From Candidatus Hodarchaeota archaeon (GTDB lineage: Archaea; Asgardarchaeota; Heimdallarchaeia; Hodarchaeales; YT1-039), in assembly GCA_016840025.1 (NCBI GenBank), contig JAEOTF010000345.1, positions 1 through 29,974 of the forward strand: DNA of 29,974 nucleotides. The letters run 5' to 3'. Below the pieces are notes generated by a model. That model did no database searches. It saw nothing but the letters and a program-made list of their open reading frames with translations, and had not been told where the DNA came from. Below, one piece after another: positions 24,345-29,974 of this stretch. Made by a program: the position numbers and the translations under genes. Within the stretch, counting starts at the first letter, position 1. Each line of letters begins with the position of its first letter.

Positions 24345-25700
24345 ATGAAAAAAAAATTGTCTTATTATCTTCTCATCTGGTTAATTTTCATTGCAGGGGG
24401 ATTACCTGAAGCATCTTCTGTTTTTATAGAAAATAATAGTCAGAATCATGTATTAAAGGCAGCAAGTGGTAATATGTCTATTTCCTCGCTCAGTGATATG
24501 CGGTGGGGTCACACCTATGGGGGATCACAGACTGATGGAGCCATGTCGGCTATTCAGACAGTTGATGGCGGTTTTGCTCTCGCAGGGGATACTTGGTCAT
24601 TTGGTGCAGGTTTAGGTGACATGTGGTTGGTCAAGACGGATGCGTCAGGCATCATGCAGTGGAATCAGACCTATGGCGGACCGGATTATGATCGTGTTTT
24701 CTCGGTCATCCAGACAACGGACGGAGGCTTTGTTCTCGCTGGTTTGACCGTATCAAATGTAACTGGTGAAGATATATGGTTGGTCAAAGCGGATATGAAT
24801 GGCGTCGCTCAGTGGAATCAGACCTATGGAGGAACACATTGCGATGAAGCTTGGGCAGTTATCCAATCAGCAGATGGGGGTTTTGTTCTCGCTGGTTCAA
24901 CTGTTTCAAATGAGACTGGTAATCGGGACATATGCTTGGTCAAGACGGATATAAATGGCATAGAGCAGTGGAATCGAACTTATGGGGGAACACAAGACGA
25001 TGAAGCTTTTTCTGTCATTCAGACAACGGACGGGGGCTTTGTTGTCACCGGTTGGACTGAATCACCTGAGACCTTTTGTCGGGACATATTGCTGGTCAAA
25101 ACGGACTTAAATGGTATTACAGAGTGGGCTCAGACCTATGGAGTAACAGAAGGTGATGAAGCCAGGTCAGTCATCCAGACTGCTGATGGAGGATTTGCAA
25201 TTGCTGGTCATGCTTTCTTCCGTCAAGCTAGCTGGTTGGATATGTGGTTGGTTAAGACAGATATGAATGGGGATATGCAATGGCACCAGGCTTATGGAGG
25301 TACAGATTCTGATGGAGCTGTGGCAGTGATTCAAACAACGGATGGGGGCTATGCTCTCACAGGCTGGACTGAATCATATGGGGCAGGTAGTCGGGACATG
25401 TGGTTGGTTAAAACGGATGTGAATGGAGTTATGCAGGGACATCAGAGTTACGGGGGTATAGACTTTGATCAGGCTCATTCAGTCATCCAAACGATTGATG
25501 GGGATTTTGTCCTTGCAGGGATAACCACTTCTTATGGAGCAGGTGTTGGTGACATGTGGTTGGTGAAGACTAGTCCTCCATCCTCAATACCTAATCCTAA
25601 AGGCGGGATAATTGAATTACCTTTCTTTTTTTTCTTTCTGATCTTTATTGTTATTATTGGACTGATTAAACAAACATACATGAGGAAGAATGATTTTTAG
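24345..25700 (+). CDS. Secreted seven-repeat propeller-like surface protein, first of a pair
   Basis: The product is about 451 residues. A signal peptide (about 1-25) is followed by seven repeats of about 52 residues with the pattern W-x-x-TYGG...D-x-x-x-VIQTTDGGF-x-L-A-G...DMWLVKTD-x-NG-x-x-Q. Seven repeats of four-strand length suggest a closed seven-bladed beta-propeller. The last repeat begins GHQSYGG instead of W-x-Q. After it come a short linker, a membrane helix rich in Phe (near residue 420) and a basic tail. The frame runs upstream to a GTG at 24309, but GGTGG lies five bases before the ATG at 24345 and only that start gives a clean signal peptide. A binding or adhesion role on the cell surface is inferred. 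Confidence 0.8.
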   Translation: MKKKLSYYLLIWLIFIAGGLPEASSVFIENNSQNHVLKAASGNMSISSLSDMRWGHTYGGSQTDGAMSAIQTVDGGFALAGDTWSFGAGLGDMWLVKTDASGIMQWNQTYGGPDYDRVFSVIQTTDGGFVLAGLTVSNVTGEDIWLVKADMNGVAQWNQTYGGTHCDEAWAVIQSADGGFVLAGSTVSNETGNRDICLVKTDINGIEQWNRTYGGTQDDEAFSVIQTTDGGFVVTGWTESPETFCRDILLVKTDLNGITEWAQTYGVTEGDEARSVIQTADGGFAIAGHAFFRQASWLDMWLVKTDMNGDMQWHQAYGGTDSDGAVAVIQTTDGGYALTGWTESYGAGSRDMWLVKTDVNGVMQGHQSYGGIDFDQAHSVIQTIDGDFVLAGITTSYGAGVGDMWLVKTSPPSSIPNPKGGIIELPFFFFFLIFIVIIGLIKQTYMRKNDF

Positions 25701-25715
25701 GGTTGAAATAATAAA

Positions 25716-26996
25716 ATGATAAGAAATTACAAAATATTGGCATTATTCCTGTTCTTTACTGTTCTGTTTCCTGTTCTAGTAAGAATGACATCGAATACTC
25801 AGATAGCTAGTTCTACACTTAGTGATATGCAATGGCATCAAACCTTTGGGGGAACAGATACCGAGATAGCTTACTCGGTCATCCAGACCACAGATGGAGG
25901 CTTTGCCCTTAGTGGCTCGTTATTAATAAAAACCGATGCTAATGGTATCATACAATGGCATCAAACCTACGAGGGAGATGATATTATGACGGTTATCCAG
26001 ACATCTGACGGAAGTTTTATCATTGCAGTTGGTTCGTTATTAGTTAAAACCGATGCTAATGGTAACGTACAGTGGAGTCATACCTATAAAGGAAGAGAGG
26101 ATGTTGATATTCGTTCAGTCATCCAAACGACCGATGGTGGATTTGCCCTCACAGGATGGACTAAACCATATGGTGTTGGTTGCAGAGACATATGGCTGGT
26201 CAGAACCGATGCAAATGGGATCTTACAGTGGAATCAAACATATGTTGGCGGATCAGAAGATTTACAAGCTAGTTGTACAGTCGTTCAGACAGCCGATGGC
26301 GGATTTGCTCTAACTGGAGAGGCTCGTCCATATGGATCTGATTGGTCAGACATGTGGCTGATTAAGACGGATAACAATGGTATTGTTCAGTGGAATCATA
26401 CCTATGGGGGAGCTGTTCCAGATGCAGCTTGGTCAATTATCCAAACAACGGATGGGGGTTTTGCTCTCGCTGGAGAAACATATTCATATAGCTCTAGTAC
26501 TAGTGAGAGGGACATGTGGCTAGTTAAGACGGATATGAATGGTATTATGCAATGGAATCGAACCTATGGAGGAAAGTGTCATGAGATCGCCCATTCAGTT
26601 ATCCAGACAGTTGACGGTGGCTTTGCCCTAGCTGGGTATACATGCTCCTATGGTGCTGGTGGTTTTGACATGTGGTTGGTGAAGACAGATGTCAATGGAA
26701 TTATGCAAGGACATCAAACCTATGGGGGAGTAGAAAATGAAGAAGCCAATTCCGTCATCCAAACGACTAAAGGGGACTTTGTTCTAGCGGGTTATACCCA
26801 GTCCTTTGGCGCAGGGGAGCTGGATATGTGGTTAGTGAGAACTTATACTCCAACAACATTAGCAACAGCAACAGCTGATTCCAAAACGGGATTGATAGAG
26901 TTACCTTTCATTGTTTTCTTTCTGATCTCTATAACAATTATCGGTTATTACAGACTCACACGAAGAAGAAACAAGAAAGTTTGTAGGACAAAATAA
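25716..26996 (+). CDS. Secreted seven-repeat propeller-like surface protein, second of a pair
   Basis: A 426-residue paralogue of the product of 24345-25700, starting 15 bases after its stop. It has a signal peptide, seven repeats of the VIQTTDGGFAL...DMWLVKTD type, a C-terminal IELPF motif with one helix, and a basic tail (RRRNKK). The first two repeats are short (about 41 and 39 residues) because the part between the GG-x-F-x-L strand and the LVKTD strand is missing. The last repeat again starts GHQTYGG. Both genes are probably on one transcript. The ribosome site is weak (AGGG at fourteen bases), so translational coupling is possible. Confidence 0.8.
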   Translation: MIRNYKILALFLFFTVLFPVLVRMTSNTQIASSTLSDMQWHQTFGGTDTEIAYSVIQTTDGGFALSGSLLIKTDANGIIQWHQTYEGDDIMTVIQTSDGSFIIAVGSLLVKTDANGNVQWSHTYKGREDVDIRSVIQTTDGGFALTGWTKPYGVGCRDIWLVRTDANGILQWNQTYVGGSEDLQASCTVVQTADGGFALTGEARPYGSDWSDMWLIKTDNNGIVQWNHTYGGAVPDAAWSIIQTTDGGFALAGETYSYSSSTSERDMWLVKTDMNGIMQWNRTYGGKCHEIAHSVIQTVDGGFALAGYTCSYGAGGFDMWLVKTDVNGIMQGHQTYGGVENEEANSVIQTTKGDFVLAGYTQSFGAGELDMWLVRTYTPTTLATATADSKTGLIELPFIVFFLISITIIGYYRLTRRRNKKVCRTK

Positions 26997-27124
26997 TTTG
27001 CGGGGAAGAAAAATTGCAGGCTATATATACCCGCAAGAATATGATAACTTTCAATAAAGGTGAAGGATGGAAATGTTGTGGGGCAGTCATTTGTGATTCG
27101 ATATAGAATTAGGGGGAAGAAGAA

Positions 27125-27337
27125 ATGAAACGAACATATTTTATAACTGTATTAGTTAATATATTCGTATTTAATGGCTTAGTTTTAGGATTCACATTCC
27201 AAACAATGACAGAAAGTTCTTTTGTGAGTGCACAGATGGATACAGCTACAGTAAATGGTACTCCCGACAGATTAATGGATATATTGCAATCGATCTTGAT
27301 TGATTGCTTGAAGATCGTGAAGGAAGAGGACTTTTGA
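27125..27337 (+). CDS. Short secreted protein, possibly the remnant of a larger surface protein
   Basis: A 70-residue product with a convincing signal peptide (MKRTYFITVLVNIFVFNG, cleavage near residue 36) and a short helical mature part ending KIVKEEDF. GGGGGAAG precedes the ATG, so it is likely to be translated. It has no C-terminal anchor, unlike the other secreted proteins in the window. It may be a genuine small exported peptide or a gene cut short. A TATA-like CTATATATAC at 27021-27030 is 95 bases upstream of the ATG. The stop is 25 bases from the convergent DUF2284 gene. Confidence 0.5.
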   Translation: MKRTYFITVLVNIFVFNGLVLGFTFQTMTESSFVSAQMDTATVNGTPDRLMDILQSILIDCLKIVKEEDF

Positions 27338-27362
27338 CATGTTTGAAGACATATCTGTACGT

Positions 27363-27902
27363 CTATTCAATCATTAAAAACGCATAACGATTCATTGTTG
27401 CGGTATAATCCTTTAGAACTTCAATTGGATAACCTACTTGTTTTACTGTAGAAAAGACATCTATGGCCATTCCTTCTGGAGTAGGTCTCGATAATTTCGG
27501 GTGTTTGCAATTTTTTCTCTCTTTTTTACAATCTTCACAGATCTTACAGCTACCCATATTAAGGAGGAAGACTTTCTGGAAACCAGCAAGAAAGACTTCT
27601 CTTTCGACGTCTAAAAGCTTCTTATTAATTTCTTTTATCCATTCATGGCGGTCTTCAGGCTTTGCAACCTTCTTCTCAAAACGAAAGATCACTGCTTCCG
27701 TATATTCCCGAAAGAATCTTTCACACTCTGGAACCGAAGGAGTATGCGGAGGACAGGTGGCATTATTACCATACTCGGGACAGCCATATATACACTTCAT
27801 CCGTACCCAATGTTTGACCACAATTTTCTCTGGGTTAATCCATTTGAAGTCTGTATACCCATTTTCTTGGAATAATTCTTCCAATTCTTTTCTGAATGCC
27901 AT
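27363..27902 (-). CDS. DUF2284 cysteine-rich protein, copy A
   Basis: A 179-residue cytoplasmic protein of the DUF2284 family. Eight cysteines are at residues 37, 41, 50, 60, 119, 122, 125 and 132, including C-x3-C, ATCPPHTPS and C-x2-C-x2-C motifs. They probably bind an iron-sulfur cluster or other metal. The conserved PTPEGMAIDV and MNRYAFL blocks are present. The function of the family is not established. GAGGA is five bases before the ATG at 27902. It is the second of two tandem copies on this strand, 119 bases after copy B. Confidence 0.85.
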   Translation of the reverse strand: MAFRKELEELFQENGYTDFKWINPEKIVVKHWVRMKCIYGCPEYGNNATCPPHTPSVPECERFFREYTEAVIFRFEKKVAKPEDRHEWIKEINKKLLDVEREVFLAGFQKVFLLNMGSCKICEDCKKERKNCKHPKLSRPTPEGMAIDVFSTVKQVGYPIEVLKDYTATMNRYAFLMIE

Positions 27903-28021
27903 AATCGTCCTCAGTTTTCTTCATCAATTAAATCGATTTGAAATCTAATATTATCGTCCTAGTTGAATTTTTATGAAAAAAGAGAACAATAAACAAAGGT
28001 AAATCATGAAATAATTTCCTT

Positions 28022-28561
28022 CTAATCAATCATTAAAAATGCATATCGGTTCATTGTTTCGGAATAGTCTTTTAAAACCTTAATTGGGTAACCAATTTGT
28101 CTTACTGTGGTAAAGACATCTATTGCCATTCCTTCTGGAGTAGGTCTCGATAATTTCGGGTGTTTGCAATTTTTTCTCTCTTTTGTGCATTCTTCACAGA
28201 TTTCACATGTATCCATAAAGAGAAGGAACGTTTTCACATACTCGGAGAGAAATACTTCCCTTTCGACTTCTAAAAGCTTCTTATTAATTTCTTTTGTCCA
28301 TGCATGACGGTCTTCTGGCTTATCAACATTTTTCTCGAAATGAAAAATTACCGCTTTACTATATTCTCGAAAAAACTCTTCACATTCTTGAACAGAAGGA
28401 GTGTGCGGAGGACAGGAAGCATAATACCCATATCCCGGACAGCCAAATATACATTTCATCCGTACCCAGCGAGAGACCACTATTTTCTCTGGATCAATCC
28501 ATTTAAAGTCTTTATAACCGTTTTTCACGAATATTTCTTCTAATTCATCTCTGTTAACCAT
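28022..28561 (-). CDS. DUF2284 cysteine-rich protein, copy B
   Basis: The product is again 179 residues and aligns without gaps to copy A; all eight cysteines are at the same positions. Differences are mostly conservative, with more change around residues 105-120 (for example AGFQKVFLLNMG versus SEYVKTFLLFMD). GTGAGAG lies close before the ATG. It is divergent from the RadA-family gene with about 100 bases between them. Two retained copies suggest either dosage or a heteromeric metal protein. Confidence 0.85.
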   Translation of the reverse strand: MVNRDELEEIFVKNGYKDFKWIDPEKIVVSRWVRMKCIFGCPGYGYYASCPPHTPSVQECEEFFREYSKAVIFHFEKNVDKPEDRHAWTKEINKKLLEVEREVFLSEYVKTFLLFMDTCEICEECTKERKNCKHPKLSRPTPEGMAIDVFTTVRQIGYPIKVLKDYSETMNRYAFLMID

Positions 28562-28603
28562 ACTCTCACTTCTTTGGTTTTTAATTCTGGATTTTGTTTG
28601 TAT

Positions 28604-28620
28604 CTTTCTTTTTTTTATAC
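28604..28620 (+). promoter_or_regulatory. TATA-like box of the RadA-family gene
   Basis: A pyrimidine-rich stretch ends in TTTTTTTTATAC about 45 bases before the ATG at 28663. Its placement fits an archaeal promoter with a short leader. Confidence 0.45.
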
Positions 28621-28662
28621 AACATTTTTTCCGAGCTAAATTATCTCTTGAGACCTTCTTAA

Positions 28663-29694
28663 ATGGAGGTTAAGAAGTGGGGGTGGTTGCCTGATAATAT
28701 GGCTAAAGCAGTACCTGAAAAAGAAAAAGAACCATTGCCTAAAGTTGCAGAAAAAGAATACACAATCAAAGATATTCCTGGTATTGGACCATCTGTGGTA
28801 AAAAAACTGGCTGATGCTGGTTTTCATTCAACCAAATCGTTAGCAGTAGCAACAGAAGCCGATTTATCATCTATTAAAGGGTTAGGTGAAACTACAGTAA
28901 AGAAATTACTCTTTGCTGTAAGGGAACATTATGATTTAGGTCTTCGACCCGGTGGTAAATATAAGGAAATGGGTGAGCATCGAATTCGCATCACGACATC
29001 TTCAGAGGATCTCAATCGTGTTTTAGGAGGCGGAGTCGAGTGTGGTAGTGTCACTGAATTCTATGGTGCATTTCGTACAGGGAAAACCCAGATCTGCTAT
29101 CAACTCGCGATCAATGCACAATTACCCCGCGATAAAGGTGGTCTCGGTAAAAAAGTCCTTTGGGTAGATACCGAAGGTACATTTTACTGGGAACGTCCCT
29201 ATGCTATTGCCAAAGAACTAGGACTTGATCCTGATAAAGCGTTGGATAATATCACAGTAGGACGCGCTTATAACTCCGATCATCAGATGGCTTTAGTTGA
29301 GCACTGTTTTCAGTTAGCGGATGAAACAGGAGAATATGGTCTCATCATCATCGACTCTCTCATGGCTAATTTCCGCTGTGAATACATAGGACGAGGTACA
29401 CTAGCAACTCGACAACAAAAGATCGGGAAACATCTTCATTACGTTTTACGTCAGACTCACATTCAGAATATCGCTACTGTGGTTACCAATCAAGTCCAAG
29501 CTAAACCAGATCAGATGTTTGGTGATCCCAACCAACCTATTGGCGGGAATGTTGTAGGTCATATGGTCACACATCGCGTAAAGCTCCAGAAAGGTTCAAA
29601 GAATGTTAGGAAAGCGATCATGATTGATTCTCCTTCCTTACCAGAAGATGATGGAACATTTCAGATTCTTCCCATTGGCATTCGAGATGCTTAA
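28663..29694 (+). CDS. radA: RadA/Rad51-family recombinase
   Basis: A 343-residue protein with a helix-hairpin-helix domain (about 33-90, IPGIGPSVVKKL and IKGLGETTVKKL) and a RecA core. The core has Walker A GAFRTGKT (135-142), Walker B LIIID (227-231) and the family block FRCEYIGRGTLATRQQK. It also has the L2-region signature TNQVQAKPDQMFGDP. It should form ATP-dependent filaments for strand exchange in homologous recombination. Two departures are notable: the residue after the first Walker A Gly is Ala instead of Glu, and the F-x-T/R-A polymerisation motif before the core is not found (LRPGGKYKEMGEHR stands there). It may therefore be a divergent paralogue of the main RadA. An internal ATG at 28699 is an alternative start. 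The next gene begins two bases after its stop. Confidence 0.9.
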   Translation: MEVKKWGWLPDNMAKAVPEKEKEPLPKVAEKEYTIKDIPGIGPSVVKKLADAGFHSTKSLAVATEADLSSIKGLGETTVKKLLFAVREHYDLGLRPGGKYKEMGEHRIRITTSSEDLNRVLGGGVECGSVTEFYGAFRTGKTQICYQLAINAQLPRDKGGLGKKVLWVDTEGTFYWERPYAIAKELGLDPDKALDNITVGRAYNSDHQMALVEHCFQLADETGEYGLIIIDSLMANFRCEYIGRGTLATRQQKIGKHLHYVLRQTHIQNIATVVTNQVQAKPDQMFGDPNQPIGGNVVGHMVTHRVKLQKGSKNVRKAIMIDSPSLPEDDGTFQILPIGIRDA

Positions 29695-29696
29695 GC

Positions 29697-29974
29697 ATGC
29701 AAGAACATGTGATTGTTAACGCATTGGAAAAGTGGTTAAGCGATCTAAATTGTATAACAGCACGTGAACTTGTAATAGATTCCAGTTTAACTGACATCAG
29801 TAGTCTAACTACAGACAATAGGAACGGACCTGAACTGAAGAAACGGATTGATTTACTCGCGTTCTGCAAATATGATAGTACGCTTTTGCTATTTGAAGCA
29901 GAACAAACACTTTATCCTGAACATGCCCAGTCTTATGTTCCTTTTGGTGATTATGTATTTCTCGTGGTTGGAGA
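29697..29974 (+). CDS. Nuclease-like protein, N-terminal part (runs off the window)
   Basis: An open frame from ATG 29697 to the window end gives 92 codons. The middle reads KKRIDLLAF, then LLLFEAEQTLYPEH and later DYVFLVV. The order of a strand with an Asp, a strand with an acidic residue and a helix resembles PD-(D/E)xK nuclease folds, but the lysine of the motif is not at the usual place (EAE). The gene starts two bases after the recombinase stop, so the two are very likely co-transcribed and coupled. The assignment to a nuclease is tentative. Confidence 0.5.
   Translation, partial: MQEHVIVNALEKWLSDLNCITARELVIDSSLTDISSLTTDNRNGPELKKRIDLLAFCKYDSTLLLFEAEQTLYPEHAQSYVPFGDYVFLVVG

Noticed and set aside
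24345..26996. Tandem repeats as a possible CRISPR or DNA-level satellite
   Set aside because: The periodicity of about 156 bases is a protein repeat in frame with diverged DNA; there are no identical repeats with unique spacers.
27463..27948. Plus-strand frame of 161 codons opposite DUF2284 copy A
   Set aside because: It is antisense to a clearly conserved gene, and the same kind of shadow is seen opposite copy B.
1..29974. tRNA, rRNA, CRISPR array or insertion sequence
   Set aside because: No cloverleaf-like T-loop pattern, no rRNA-like stretch, no direct repeats with regular spacers and no transposase motif were seen on reading. A covariance-model search could still reveal a small RNA.

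Overview
The window is most likely a chromosomal segment of an AT-rich mesophilic archaeon. The evidence is a RadA/Rad51-family recombinase at the right end, TATA-like boxes upstream of several genes, Shine-Dalgarno sites of the GGAGGTGA type in front of ATG, GTG and frequent TTG starts, and many secreted proteins tethered by one C-terminal membrane helix with a basic tail. The style of the surface proteins (DOMON-like, NosD-like beta-helix, seven-repeat propeller, Venus-flytrap) and the Rad51-like FRTGKTQ Walker A motif suggest an Asgard lineage, but that placement is inference.

Layout. 1-429 is the N-terminal half of a radical SAM protein (cut by the window edge). 553-3416 holds two tandem-duplicated secreted DOMON-like proteins, each with its own promoter and terminator. 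3587-6429 holds a small alpha/beta-barrel-like protein divergent from a two-gene operon for a crotonase-family enzyme and an acyl-CoA synthetase. 6842-7174 is an orphan cysteine-rich protein. 7517-10261 is a membrane-anchored protein with two nearly identical Venus-flytrap (type 1 periplasmic binding) domains. Then come a PAS-PAS histidine kinase, an M42 peptidase and a HepT/MNT toxin-antitoxin pair.

The most unusual part is 14048-23391. A tightly packed minus-strand gene string encodes three paralogous four-helix membrane proteins, a NosD-like surface protein, a P-type cation ATPase split by a frameshift in an A8 run, a six-helix membrane protein and a winged-helix regulator. Two more copies of the four-helix family lie upstream, separated from the first three by an oppositely oriented DOMON-like gene that carries an in-frame TAG. 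The order of the copies indicates duplication of a two-gene block. I recognise no known system with this composition, and it is the best candidate here for an undescribed membrane/envelope module.

The right end (23557-29974) carries a Uma2-family nuclease-fold protein, two adjacent seven-repeat propeller-like surface proteins, a short secreted peptide, a tandem pair of DUF2284 cysteine-rich proteins, the RadA-family gene, and the start of a nuclease-like gene two bases after it. No tRNA, rRNA, CRISPR array or insertion sequence was recognised.
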